Of a stretch of 64,000 bases of DNA, positions 1 through 10,952 are shown in pieces. Origin of the DNA: Sphaerulina vaccinii (Eukaryota; Ascomycota; Dothideomycetes; Mycosphaerellales; Mycosphaerellaceae); NCBI GenBank assembly GCA_022570795.1, contig JAKUDP010000003.1:1488001-1552000 (forward strand), written 5' to 3'. Below the pieces are notes generated by a model. That model was given only the letters and a program-made list of their open reading frames with translations. It was not told the origin of the DNA and did no database searches. The translations under genes and the position numbers were made by a program. The stretch's first letter is position 1, and every line of letters begins with the position of its first letter.

Positions 1-968
1 ATAGCACAAATGCGCAGCATTGATACCCTGCGCAGTGCCCGCTCCACCAAGACCCAATCCAAGTGTAGAGTCATTACACTCCTAGAGTCCAGAGTCAGCG
101 TCAATCAGTCACAAAGCTGCGTACTCGCTCACATACCGTATCGTCTCCAGCTCCACATCTGTATGTGTTACTCGATCCAAAAGGTTCCAGTTCCCAATGC
201 TCTCTAGAATGGTGCGCATAAGGTCCAAAGGTACTATCACGATGAATAGTCTGCGGGACACCATCATTGGTGTGGGTGATCCTGTAGAGCCTTGGGGAAG
301 GTAAGATTCGATCAACATAGTCTGCGTAAGCCTGATTACCAGTACGGAACTGGCCGAGAGTGCATGTCGTCAGACTTGGGAAGAAGTTGACAAGCGATGC
401 AGAAGCCAATGATGCGAGTGCGCCGCCTAGTGAATGCCCTGTAACGATAGGTCTGTAGCTCGGGTGGCTGGCTAGCTGAGATTGCATAGCAGAAACCACG
501 TCGCTCGATACAGAGTTCCAAGCGGTTTGTGTGCCATTGTGGACTTTACAAGTCGGACAGTTGATACCGATGGCGTTCAGGGATACTTGTGCTTGAGCGA
601 AATCAGAAGTGAAGTCCTGAAGGTCTGAAGTGCCTCGGAAAGCTATGATGATCTCCTTGCGGTTGTCATCTCTGAACAGAGTCGCCTGAGTATCGGTCGC
701 TGCATTGCTGAAGTATCGAACGACGCTTGAGTTATTCGGTGGTTGTGGGCAATTGCTCGCATAGGACGCAGCTGCGTATTTGGTCATTCGTATGAAGGTG
801 TCGTACAGAGCCTGGTTGACTGCAGAGAAGATCAGTCGCTAACGCAGAACATCCATATCATGGGTCCGTACTTGATGCATCTCCAGCTGGAGCCTTCTGA
901 GGAGTTGCAGCAGCGTGGCAGAGCAATGCCGCCGAAAGTGTAAGGACATGCGTAATCATCTTCGCCAT
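1..968 (-). CDS. secreted class 3 lipase (3' end outside window)
   Basis: Secreted triacylglycerol lipase / feruloyl-esterase-type alpha/beta hydrolase. Exons are 968-872, 819-137 and 81-1. The introns (871-820, 136-82) are 52 and 55 nt, with GTACGG and GTATGT donors. The ATG at 968 is chosen because it opens a signal peptide (hydrophobic residues about 5-21). Visible active site: the nucleophile elbow GHSLGG (Ser162), an Asp in HTNDGVP (Asp218), and a His in GINAAHLCY (His284). The His appears only after the second intron is removed; reading through that intron would lose it. 287 residues are visible, close to the usual length of about 290, so only a few codons should lie beyond position 1. 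Lipase versus feruloyl esterase cannot be decided from the sequence. Confidence 0.85.
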
Positions 969-1678
969 ATTGAAGCTTTGGAAGCAATGAACGACGCTGG
1001 AGCAGGCCCTTCCATCGTGAGAGCAATGCTCGACTTTTGTTCTTGTAGCGATCAATGTGTGATCTGCAAGCCCTCGGCAGGTCTTCAGGCTACTTCATTG
1101 TGGTTGGCTCGGCGCCCTAAGGTACACAGTAGCGATGCGAGCTTGACATCAGGAATTGCGAGCCATGAAATGTAGTAGTTAGGAAGTTTGTGATGTCAAG
1201 CATCCGGCACTTGAAGTCGGTACAGATGAGTTTTCTTGTCATTCCACCACAAATGCTGTTAGGTCAAGGCGGATCTACCAATGATTGAACATGGAGGATG
1301 ATCTTTTCTACACTGGTATGGTAGGCTCAAAGCACTTGGGAATTTTCCGAGCTTGATGTGCAGTCCATTGTTCGGCGCTGGCTAAAATCTGGAGACTGCC
1401 ATACGCCATGACGACAAGAAGAGGAGTGAAATGTGATGAAATGGAAGATGTGGTCGAAGAGAGGGAAGGACGTTGGGGAGGAGGTCTATTTCAGGATACC
1501 TCGTCTCGGGGTATATCTCTGAAAGAGGACAGTCTATACAAACACTCTTACATTAAAGTGCCCATCAGCTCTGAGACTGTGGTAGTGGTATAGATACATA
1601 CTAGTACAATTACAAAGCAGCTCAGCTCGTACGCTGTGATCGCTCTACAAGTCAAGAGTAAGAAACATCCAATACCCA
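969..1678. other. intergenic, lipase promoter side
   Basis: No gene recognised. The region holds the upstream DNA of the lipase (which starts at 968 on the minus strand) and the 3' flank of the serine-rich gene. The short open frames here have no family features. Confidence 0.5.
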
Positions 1679-2209
1679 TCATAGCTTCCTTCTCGAAGCG
1701 ATACCGTCCTGAATTTCCTGATACTTTGTATCGTACTGTGGTGGCACATAATATCCCGCTGCGCCTTGCTCGGCATCATTCCAAGATCTCTCAAGTTGTG
1801 AAGAGTGCCTGCTCTCTTCGGATCTCTGACTTGAGTGGGTCTCGTGGCTACTGCGATGGCTGCGCTCAGAGCGGTGTGAGCGGTGGCTGTGCTCAGAGTG
1901 GTGCGAGCAGTGACTTCGCTCACTGTGCTGAAGAGATCCCGAAGCACGCTCACTGCTGTGTCGTGATCTGCGAATAGCTGCAGACTGCTCGCTGTCCTCT
2001 GTGTGCCGATGGCTTTGCTCACTCGCTTGCTTGGGTCGAGAAGCACGCTCGCTGCTGTGTCGTGATGACTGGACTTCTGAAGACTTCCTGCTAGAATGCT
2101 TGGACCGCGAACTCAACCTAGAGAGTCGCTCGCCTTCTTCCGATCGTCCACTTCGCTTCTCACTATGCCGAGAACTTCGATGACTATCAGCTGTCGTTGG
2201 CTCAGCTTC
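1679..2209 (-). other. in-frame continuation of the serine-rich ORF after a TAG
   Basis: Directly after the TAG at 2212-2210 the same frame stays open for 176 further codons, down to the stop at 1679. The composition matches the upstream protein: dense Ser/Arg/His/Glu repeats such as HSSER and SHRSHRSERSHRS. The tail is less repetitive and looks like a normal protein end (GYYVPPQYDTKYQEI). It may be the true C-terminus, reached by splicing out a short intron across the TAG. It may instead be a tail cut off by a recent nonsense change. I found no strong donor within 60 nt upstream of the TAG; GTCAAG would give an intron of only 39 nt and GTCACG one of 51 nt. Confidence 0.45.
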
Positions 2210-5200
2210 CTAGGCTGAACTCGAGCGCTGATGTCGCGAAGACTTGACAGAACCCGTGACGAAAGAGACACCACTTCGTTCACTGCTCTGAGCTTCGGAT
2301 AGTGGCGCTGCAGATTGTGGGGCTTTGCTGTCTCGCCAGGATCGTGAAGATGATGGCTGCGATCCTGTTTTCTCGCTCTTGTGCTCGCGACCTTCCCATG
2401 TTGGCTGTCGATAGCGCTCATCTTGATACACCCCATTGTGTGTCCTGCTGCTTTCTGTGATGGAGTGATTGTGACGAAGACGCAAGCCGTCCTCTTGCAT
2501 CTGCTTCCACTCATCATATGTCATGGTCGCACCTTGGGGAAAGGCCTCGCTCGGCAGGATGATCTTTGATTGTGGTAATGAGCCAACCTCTGTAGGCGAG
2601 CGGCTCAGAGGATGCGGTGAGATCCAGCCTTTGCCAGCAAAGAACGTCGTCTGTGTTGTTGGTCGCTTTTGTGGCTCATCAGGCGTGGTAGGATGTGGTG
2701 AGTCTGGCAATGGAGGTACTGGCGGTTCATCGAACTTCTTGCTCAGCAGAGAGTGCTGCGAGCTGCGGGAATTGGATAGAGAGTGCTGCGAGTTGCGGTA
2801 GCTGCGCTCGGAGTCTGCATGAATCGACTGCGGATATGATGTGGTAGAAGAGTGGTGAGACGCGACGCTTGACTTCCGCGAGCGAATGCTGAGAATGGAG
2901 GCCCCTTGGCTCTTCTGACTTCTGTGTGTTGAAGCCAATGATGGTCGCCTCTGAGCCTGTTCTGCAGTGCTTGACTTTGAGCTGCGATCAGGTTCTTGAT
3001 ACTCTGGCCAGCTCTCGACGCTCTGATCATCCGGCTTTCCCCAGCCTTGTGACGCCTGTGCGGAAGGAGCCTCCGACATAACATTAGTGCTAGCCCATTC
3101 CTGTTGAGGTGACATCGGTGACTTCACACTAGGAGCACGACTCTGAGCTCGGCTGGTGGGACGACTTTGACCTCGACTCGTAGGCACGGACTTGAAGCTC
3201 ATCGACTTGATCGGCACTTTCGTGCTTCTTGCACTTGCCGCTGCCCATGCACTGCCCCTTCGCTCGCTTCCTGAGACCACGCCTTGACCAACTTCTTCGA
3301 ATGTGTGACCTGAAACAGCCACTGACCTTTGGTTGGAGGCTATCGAGCGACTTCTTCTGGAGGGAGAGCGAGATGGACGTCCCCTTGATGTCTTCGGCCT
3401 CTCGTGCGCTTCGCCAGTTGGAGAGGCGATGTATCCTCGTGATAGTGATGCCCATTCGTCGTCACGATCGCGGAACCCATGGGAAGTCGATGGTCTTGAA
3501 GGTCCTCGACTTGGAGATGGGAAGCCTGGTGATCGTGGAGCACGCATGACTTGTTTTGCAGCGGCCAGCTTCAGACTTCGGCTTTCGTGTGCCTCCTCGA
3601 CCCAGCCTTCAACTATGCTCTGGATTTCCTCGGACGCTGCTTGTGGGGTTCGCGTAGGTGAGGACTTTGCAGTTCTACTATTGACAGGCTGGAACTCGAA
3701 AGCCTGCAATGTGGGTGAAGTATAGTCTCTGAACCAGTTGGAGCCACTCTTGTGCGATGGAGGCTTGTCCCAGGTTCGCTCAGACTGGATAGATGGCGTC
3801 TTAGAGTCTTTGCGCTCCAATGGCGGCTTGGTGGCATCCTCCGCCGTCTCTGTCTCTTGTTGGTGCTCATCGACTTCTTCCTCACTGGACTCAGCTTCCA
3901 TAGCCTCTTCTGCGTCTTCATGTTCGTTGTTGTCTGAGTCGAAACCTTCTGGTATCGGTGGGAAGCTGGCTATCGAAGGAGACTTCGCACCTGCTGCAGA
4001 CTTGGGTATAGTCACCTTCGAGGCACTCACAGGAGTCAGAGTCTGATAGACTACACTTCGAGCGTATGAAACCTCTTCCCAGTCACCAGGAGCAGGGATC
4101 TTGAGTGCCAGCTTGGGCATTGCATGTCGTGGAGACTTCTTCGTAGCTGTTGGCAGAACTGGTATAGTGACAGCCTGACCGATCTGTTCGAAGGTGTGTG
4201 AAGACGAGTCGTCCTGAGGTGGAGTGGCTTGAGACCACGCCTGTTCAATGTCCTCCATACTAGGACTGTGTGGTGACTTCTCAGAACTATGCACCTCGAG
4301 TGGTGAGATGGACAGAGGCTTGTGCGATGATGAAGGTCGCGATGATGTTTTGTGTGACGAAGTCGGACGCGATGTCGTTTCTGTGATTTTGATTGACTGT
4401 CTCTCAAAAGCATGTTCGAATTGTGCTTCCTCTTTGACATTGGAGAGTCCACCAGGAGATGTTCGAGCTGACTCCACCGTGGCCTGCATGCGAGCACGAT
4501 CGCTCATACGCTTTGACAGCGATGGTCCGATCGAAGCGGCCTCTTCGACGACAATACCGAGACCATTGCCAGAGGCTCGACTTGAAGTTGGGCGTGAATC
4601 AGTTGGCCATTGTGGCACTGTTGGCTCGACCGGTGATAGGAGAATCTCCGCAGCTGCAGCCGCATGCTTCTTTCGACGCTGCTCGTAATGTGCAGTCAAC
4701 CTCTTGTCTTTCGCTGGCGTGTTGTTGTCCTTCGCCTGTGCTTTGTGATCTCTCGCCTGTGACTGCGGCTGTGACTTGCTGAGTTTAGAAGACTTCGGCT
4801 TGCCTAGTGTGGGCGAATCGGCTTCTGATGGACCTGTATTTCGCAAGAAGTTTGTAAGGTCGATAATGCCGGACTCTCGCTGCTTGGTTCGTGCATCTCG
4901 AGCCGTAGGCTTATTGATGCGTGAGGACTGTATATCCAGTGATCGCTTGCCCGAATCCTTGACCTGTCCTTCTTCTCTAGTGACAGTCAACGGTCCTTTT
5001 CCGGACGTGAGAGAGCTCAGGCTTGACAATCTGAGTGGCATGTCGACGAACGTGTCTTCGCCGTTCTTGCTGACTATTCGAACGATACTAGTCTTGTCGA
5101 GACTAATCTTCCTTCTGGTTGATGACCTTGATGTTGGACGATCCAGGAACATTCGAGCACGTGTGGACTCTTGGGAGCTTCGAAGCTTAGCATCCTCTGA

Positions 5201-5920
5201 CTCTGTTTCAGATGCCGGTGGCGGCTGATCTGAGCCAATACCTTGGGTCCGCTCGTCCAGACTTTCGCGCATACTGCGGATAACCTCGTGATCGTCCGGT
5301 ATGTTGGGAGTGTTCGGAGACAATTGGTCTGGAGCTCTCCTGCTGCGAGCTTCGACACCAGCTTTCGCTGTGACTTTGGCATTGACATCTTGAGATGTTT
5401 GTCGTCTGGCCTCGTCGACTCGGCGTTTCTCGTCAATGGTTGCTTTGAACAGCTTCCTCAGGAGAGTAGAGTCCAGTCCCTTGGGTTTCGTCGATTTTGT
5501 GCCGTCTTCGGTGGGTGATTGTGGAAGTGCCGTAAGACTGTCATCGCGCAACGCATTCAGCTCTCTGGTTGCAAATCTTGCTGCCACATTGTCTGGCACT
5601 ATTCTGGACTCATCGGTGATGTTCAGCGCGTCAAGAGGGCGCGGCAATTGTCTGCTGTCCGTCCAGTCGAAACATTGTGGTGATTGTGGCGTACTTGGTG
5701 AAAGTGGATGCTGCCATTCAGTGGGGCAGCGGTCGTCCACGTAAGATCCCACACAGCTCTCGTTTATCCACTGCTCAGTAGGACTGCGTTCCATCGCATA
5801 GCTGTTTATGATGCTATCCACGCGTCCTTCTGAACTTCGCTGGAATGTTGGTGAAGGTGGGTGAAGTCCAAGTGGGTTGGCGAAGTCATCGGCGAAGTTC
5901 ATCAGTTTTGTGGCAGTCAT
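2210..5920 (-). CDS. large serine-rich disordered protein, function unknown
   Basis: Open frame of 1236 codons from the ATG at 5920. The protein is very rich in Ser, Pro, Arg, Lys and Glu, with many SRPTSR, SPTE and SSRPS motifs. It has no recognisable folded domain, signal peptide or membrane segment. An acidic patch (EAEESSEEEVDEHQQE) lies near the middle. Many SP and RxxS motifs suggest a phosphorylated scaffold or cytoskeletal/polarity-type protein; this is inference from composition only. The frame resumes without a shift after the terminal TAG (see 1679-2209), so the annotated C-terminus is uncertain. Transcription is presumably from the 5921-6774 interval. Confidence 0.7.
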   Translation of the reverse strand: MTATKLMNFADDFANPLGLHPPSPTFQRSSEGRVDSIINSYAMERSPTEQWINESCVGSYVDDRCPTEWQHPLSPSTPQSPQCFDWTDSRQLPRPLDALNITDESRIVPDNVAARFATRELNALRDDSLTALPQSPTEDGTKSTKPKGLDSTLLRKLFKATIDEKRRVDEARRQTSQDVNAKVTAKAGVEARSRRAPDQLSPNTPNIPDDHEVIRSMRESLDERTQGIGSDQPPPASETESEDAKLRSSQESTRARMFLDRPTSRSSTRRKISLDKTSIVRIVSKNGEDTFVDMPLRLSSLSSLTSGKGPLTVTREEGQVKDSGKRSLDIQSSRINKPTARDARTKQRESGIIDLTNFLRNTGPSEADSPTLGKPKSSKLSKSQPQSQARDHKAQAKDNNTPAKDKRLTAHYEQRRKKHAAAAAEILLSPVEPTVPQWPTDSRPTSSRASGNGLGIVVEEAASIGPSLSKRMSDRARMQATVESARTSPGGLSNVKEEAQFEHAFERQSIKITETTSRPTSSHKTSSRPSSSHKPLSISPLEVHSSEKSPHSPSMEDIEQAWSQATPPQDDSSSHTFEQIGQAVTIPVLPTATKKSPRHAMPKLALKIPAPGDWEEVSYARSVVYQTLTPVSASKVTIPKSAAGAKSPSIASFPPIPEGFDSDNNEHEDAEEAMEAESSEEEVDEHQQETETAEDATKPPLERKDSKTPSIQSERTWDKPPSHKSGSNWFRDYTSPTLQAFEFQPVNSRTAKSSPTRTPQAASEEIQSIVEGWVEEAHESRSLKLAAAKQVMRAPRSPGFPSPSRGPSRPSTSHGFRDRDDEWASLSRGYIASPTGEAHERPKTSRGRPSRSPSRRSRSIASNQRSVAVSGHTFEEVGQGVVSGSERRGSAWAAASARSTKVPIKSMSFKSVPTSRGQSRPTSRAQSRAPSVKSPMSPQQEWASTNVMSEAPSAQASQGWGKPDDQSVESWPEYQEPDRSSKSSTAEQAQRRPSLASTHRSQKSQGASILSIRSRKSSVASHHSSTTSYPQSIHADSERSYRNSQHSLSNSRSSQHSLLSKKFDEPPVPPLPDSPHPTTPDEPQKRPTTQTTFFAGKGWISPHPLSRSPTEVGSLPQSKIILPSEAFPQGATMTYDEWKQMQEDGLRLRHNHSITESSRTHNGVYQDERYRQPTWEGREHKSEKTGSQPSSSRSWRDSKAPQSAAPLSEAQSSERSGVSFVTGSVKSSRHQRSSSA

Positions 5921-6774
5921 GTCGCTCAGTTCACATGCTGCGAAGTGGACTCCAAAGTTACAGCTGCCTTGTTGTTGTGAACTCAGTCGCTGGTATGCTT
6001 TCTTCCTTGCTCTGCAGCTTGTGCCAATGTCGAGAAGGCGCTATCGTGTTTTCGTTGCCATGTCTGATGAGGTGAAGTCGAATTCTTGTTGTTAGCAGTA
6101 GTTCTCAGCGATTCGAACAATTACAGAAGGAACTTCTGCGCGAAGTTCACCTCTGCACTATTTCGAGAGGTACACGACTCTTGTGAGCAGCGCCATTCAC
6201 TTGGGTGGTTGTGTCAAGGTTCTTGCTGCGGCAGCCAAAACCCGTCCTCCAATCTCCCGTCACTAGCGCATACTCGCGCATGCATAACAGCTATAGCAGC
6301 CAACGCGCAACTTACTCGTACGCATTGCTAACTAATCACTTACAGCATTCATCAAGTTCATTCAATTCGTAGCTGATGGCACGAGCAATTAGCTAGACTC
6401 ATGGTATCATAACCCTCAGTAGTCTCGGCTGTTCTCTGCGGCATGCGACCGTTTACCGCGGTGCATATGACAGTGTCGTCTCTTCTCGTTCATGCGTAAG
6501 TCTTACTCGCAATTCCATCGCGTTCCATCTTAGCACCGACAGCACCGGCTGGGCTTGGGCATCATATGAGCCATGTCTTCGATCGCGCTCTCGAAGCTTT
6601 CCACGCTTCCATCGGCTGTCTTCACGGGTGCATCATTATGCTCGTGCGCGACACCGCGACAGGTGCTCCCACATCCTTCGCCGCCGGCATGCAGAGCCAC
6701 CCGTATACCCTCAAAACAACCAGCGAAGCTCTCACGATGTTCAATAGACCCTCATGGCCTTCTTGGTATGATGT
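5921..6774. other. intergenic
   Basis: Upstream region of the serine-rich gene (minus strand) and 3' flank of the dephospho-CoA kinase gene. Only short open frames without family features; no RNA gene or repeat seen. Confidence 0.5.
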
Positions 6775-7596
6775 CTACAGCTTCGCCTTCTCCTTGAGCT
6801 GTTCTTGTTCCCAGGACCTCTTGATCCACCATCCACGCACGTAGTGCCATGCACCAATCGCAACGGCCAATGGCGGACAAAGTAGCAGGAGCCATGCCCA
6901 CCACTGCGGGCTACCACTTTTCACTGTAGCCATGACAGTGTCAATCTGTTTCTTGAGGTCTGCCTTGTCACCATCATTCCAAACGACGACGCCGGCCTTC
7001 TCTCCTCTTCTTAGGCACCGCTTGGCCTTGTCCCGTACATCCCACTGAGCAGCTACTCGGTCCTTCGCATCCTCTTCAGTCAGGTGCTCGTCTCTTGCGC
7101 GAAGCCGTTGCATCTGTATTGCTGGATCGCTCACGCCCACAACCAGAATAGTCCCGCAAAGAGGCTCCCATCCAGATTCGAAGAGTAATGGCACATCCAG
7201 CACACAAGCCCAGCTACCACTCAGGTATGCATATAGCATCTGCTTATACATCTCCCTCCTCACAGCAGGATGCACAATTGCGTTCAACTTCTTCTTGTCC
7301 TCATCCTTGCCCTCTCCAAACACTCTGCGCCCAAGCGCGGGCCTGTTGAGAGGTCTGCCTTTCCCATTATGACCACGTTCGCCTCCATTTTCTGGCGTAG
7401 GCTCCACTAGGAGATCTGGAGTCGAAGGTCCGAACGTCGAGACAATGGCATTGTAGCCGGATGTGCCTGGTTCAACCACTTGACGGGCGACCTTGTCAGC
7501 GTCCACGATAGGTAGGTTGTAAGGTGGGGATGAGAGAATTGAGGAGACTGTGGATTTGCCAGTGGCTATCGAGCCTGTGAGACCTAGGAGAAGCAT
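6775..7596 (-). CDS. CAB5: dephospho-CoA kinase
   Basis: Last enzyme of coenzyme A synthesis: phosphorylates the 3'-hydroxyl of dephospho-CoA using ATP. 273 aa, single exon. A P-loop lies at the extreme N-terminus (LTGSIATGKST, residues about 6-16). It is followed by the family's DADKVAR segment (about residue 33), NAIVHPAVRREM, and the lid region with DVPLLFESGW. The ATG at 7596 places the P-loop where the family has it; a TTG two codons upstream is not needed. The C-terminus carries an extra hydrophobic helix (WWAWLLLLCPPLAVAIGAW), consistent with the membrane-anchored form seen in fungi and suggesting a mitochondrial or ER membrane location. Confidence 0.93.
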   Translation of the reverse strand: MLLLGLTGSIATGKSTVSSILSSPPYNLPIVDADKVARQVVEPGTSGYNAIVSTFGPSTPDLLVEPTPENGGERGHNGKGRPLNRPALGRRVFGEGKDEDKKKLNAIVHPAVRREMYKQMLYAYLSGSWACVLDVPLLFESGWEPLCGTILVVGVSDPAIQMQRLRARDEHLTEEDAKDRVAAQWDVRDKAKRCLRRGEKAGVVVWNDGDKADLKKQIDTVMATVKSGSPQWWAWLLLLCPPLAVAIGAWHYVRGWWIKRSWEQEQLKEKAKL

Positions 7597-8522
7597 CTTC
7601 AAGGAGGATTTGCGATTGTGTATGTCTAGTCTAGGAGATGTCTATCACTTCGAAGGAGATTGATCTTCAAGGAAGCTCCTTGGCTGACACCCGAGGCTCA
7701 TGAGCTGTTCCTTTGACTTCACCTTCACTCTCTGTTCTCAACAAGAACCTGTATCAACACATCTCGAGCAATTCCTTCTCACAATGTTCTCTCACAACGA
7801 CTTCCTACTCGATTCAGCTGTGGAGACTCTGCTTGACAGCTCGTGCTATAGTTCACACATTGACTCAGCAAACCCGACAGTCTGGACCAACCGTGTCTGC
7901 GACTCGTGGGCAATAGGAGGCTTCAGGTACACAGCGGGAGGCGTAGATGGCGACGCACACCGCTCCCTTCATATATGATCTAGGCTGACGAAGACCTTAC
8001 TGAAAAGGCACGTCAAACATGGCTTTGTGATCTGATCACGAACACCGGCATGATGTACAGCAGCAGCCGAAGCACGATGATCGCCTTCTATGTGCAAGGC
8101 ATACCAGATCGACCCGGAGGATTAATGCAGACCCAAGGAGCCGTTGCTCTTTGTAACGGTTGTCGGCACTCTATATTCGCACGCCATCTTGGCCATCTAC
8201 ACAAGGCGAACTTACGAATACGAGCGACTCTGCACTTCCTAGTAGAAGTATTGGTAGCTGCGCTCAATATCGTCAACCTCGTGCCAAACTAGGCCTACCA
8301 GAAACTATTGCTTCTCTGATGATCACGATGATGCTTCAAAAGCATCGTGGGTGGTCCTTCGCACATGCTCTCGTCCAAGGTCTCATTCATCAAGCAACAG
8401 GATACCTCTCAGTGTTCTGTAACAGCCGTTCACATTCTATATTGCTTCAGCGCTATCTACACAAGACAATGCAAGCCCACATGATTATACCAGCACCGGT
8501 CCTACACCTGCGTCGAAGATCA
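7597..8522. other. intergenic with a weak direct repeat
   Basis: Promoter side of the dephospho-CoA kinase gene and 3' flank of the V-ATPase gene. Two diverged copies of a segment of about 60 bp are visible. Both contain CTATATT followed by ATCTACACAAG, starting near 8146 and 8412, about 266 bp apart. No gene recognised. Confidence 0.4.
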
Positions 8523-10952
8523 CTACTCATCAATGACAGCCGCGAACTTCTCATTCATCCTCTGCAACAACTCCTCATACTTCTTCGTGATCTTCTCCTC
8601 ACCCTCGGTCGGTACCTCGAATTTCATATTCCTCAGCTCGCTCTGCACATCCGAAGTGCTTTCGCGGACTTTCGACCAGTTGTGACCTTGGCTGATAGCC
8701 TTCTGTGCTTCGTCGTGGAAAGTCATCATAGCCTTCATCATCCAAGCAGTCTTCCACAGAGGACAGAATTGATCGTAGTCGGAGTAACCATTCTGTTGCA
8801 GGAAATCTTCCTTGATAAGGGTAGCGACATCAAGAGTGATCTTATCGCTGTCTCCAAGGGCAGATTTACCGACAAGTTGGACAACCTGGTCCAATTCTTC
8901 TGATTGAGATAGAAGTTCTCGGATGCGTTCGCGATAACGTGGGAATTCGGGTGCGTTCTCGGAGTAGTACTTCTCCAGAGTCTTGGTGTACTTGGAGTAC
9001 GAAAGTGCCGTGTTGACCGAAGGGAAATGTTTACGTTGCGCGAGCTTCTTGTCGAGACCCCAGAAGACTTGCACAATACCGAGAGTGGAAGTTGTGACTG
9101 GGTCGGAGAAATCTCCTCCTGGCGGTGAGACAGCCCCTACGATGGAGATGGAGCCTTGACGATCTGGAGAGCCGAGCGAGACAACCTTTCCGGCACGTTC
9201 GTAGAAAGAGGCGAGCTTTGCTCCGAGGTAGGCAGGGAAACCTTGGTCAGCAGGCATTTCTCCGAGACGACCAGAGATCTCACGAAGAGCCTCAGCCCAG
9301 CGAGAAGAAGAGTCTGCCATCATGGCAACGTTCTTACCCTGATCTCTGAAGTACTCGGAGATGGTAATACCGGTGTAGATGGAGGCTTCACGAGCAGCCA
9401 CAGGCATGTTTGATGTGTTGGCGATGAGGCAAGTACGCTTCATGATGGGCTCCTGGCGGCCTTGGAACTCGATGGTGAGCTAGATAGGTGTCAGTATAGC
9501 GTTTGATGGTGGAGGAGGCAGGTCATACCTCTGGGAAATCCATCAACACTTCAGCCATCTCATTACCACGTTCACCACATCTGATGTATATTAGCTTTGT
9601 GCGCAATGATTGAGCAAGCATCGATCTTACCCAACGTAAACAATCAAGTCAGAGTTCGAAAACTTAGACAGAGACTGCGAAATGACAGTCTTGCCACAGC
9701 CGAAAGCGCCAGGAATGCAGACAGTGCCACCCTGCACGCTAGGGAAGAGAGCATCAAGCACACGCTGTCCGACAATGAGCGGATCTCCAGAGCTCAACTT
9801 GTCTGTAGAAGGACGCGGCACACGGACAGGCCATGGGTGCATCATGCTGTACTCCTGCTTCTTGCCCTCGAACTCAACCTCCAGAATCTTCTCATCGACA
9901 GTGTATTCGCCCTTCTTGGGGTACTTTGTGATCTTTCCGCGTGCGCGAGGTGGCAGCATAATCTTGTGGTCTGACAGCAAAGTGTTCTCCTTGACAGTAC
10001 CGAAGACATCGCCACCAGTGATGTGATCTCCTTCCTTGAACTTGTCGGATGGTGTGAATTCCCACTTTCTCGTACGATCCAGCGCAGGTACATCAATACC
10101 TCTTGGGATGTAGATGCTGTTTGACTTGTCGCTAATGGCCTTGAGAGGTCGCTGAATTCCGTCATAGATGGTCTCCATCAGACCAGGTCCTAGCTCGACA
10201 GACAGAGGCTTGCCAGTACGGATGACAGGATCGCCGACCGTGACACCAGCAGTCTCTTCGTAGACTTGGATTGTGGCCTTGTCTGCATCGATACGAATGA
10301 CTTCTCCTACGAGCTGATCGAAACCGACCTTGACAAGCTCGTACATGGCCACTCCGATCATGTTCTGGGCCACAATGACGGGTCCAGATACAGAGAAGAT
10401 GGAGCCCTGCTGGTCCTCGCCATCATCCTGCTGCTGCTTCTTCTCTCCCTTTTTGCTCATGTTGGCGGTGTTCTGGGGTGTATCTGAAGCTTCCTGGTGC
10501 TCTTCTCTCTGCTCTTCTGTTTCTGGTTCAACAATGCGCGGGATCGTAGAAGCCTGCGCCTGTTCTTCTGCGACAGGAAAGGGCGACTGCGGAGTCTTCG
10601 AAGGAGATTCGGGAAGTGGGATTTCGACCTCTGGCGGTGTGATGGGTCGAGGTGATATTGGTGGTGAGGTGTATGAGGTAGGCGGGCGCTCTGAGAAGTC
10701 AATGGAGATAGGTCTTGGAGCTCGGACACTTTCTCGCGAACCAGGCCGTGATGCAGTGCGGTTCACCAAATCCAGCAATGATGGTCTCGAGAGCAAGCGT
10801 GGTCGTGGAGAATATAGGCCAAGCTGCATTCGTAGCTTTGGCTCGAGAAGTAGACTTTGGGAGATTGGTGTACGAGAGCTTCCATCTGAAGCTGCATCAT
10901 GCTGCCTGTCCGCCAAACTTGCGCCAAGCAGGGCATCAACCTCGAATGCCAT
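8523..10952 (-). CDS. VMA1: V-type proton ATPase catalytic subunit A
   Basis: Catalytic A subunit of the vacuolar H+-ATPase V1 sector; hydrolyses ATP to drive proton pumping into vacuoles. Exons are 10952-9631, 9580-9529 and 9479-8523, with introns of 50 and 49 nt (GTAAGA and GTATGA donors). The Walker A motif GAFGCGKT is about 251 residues after the conventional start, followed across the first intron by CGERGNEM. The conventional start is the ATG at 10460 (MSKKGEKKQQQ), giving 612 aa, matching the family. The same frame is open upstream to an ATG at 10952 and would add 164 Pro/Ser-rich residues, which is not usual for this subunit. There is no intein. The gene is divergent from the complex I subunit at 11739. 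Confidence 0.96.

Noticed and set aside
9581..9630. Intein in VMA1
   Set aside because: The interruption is a 50-nt spliceosomal intron with GTAAGA and CAG ends; no intein coding sequence is present.
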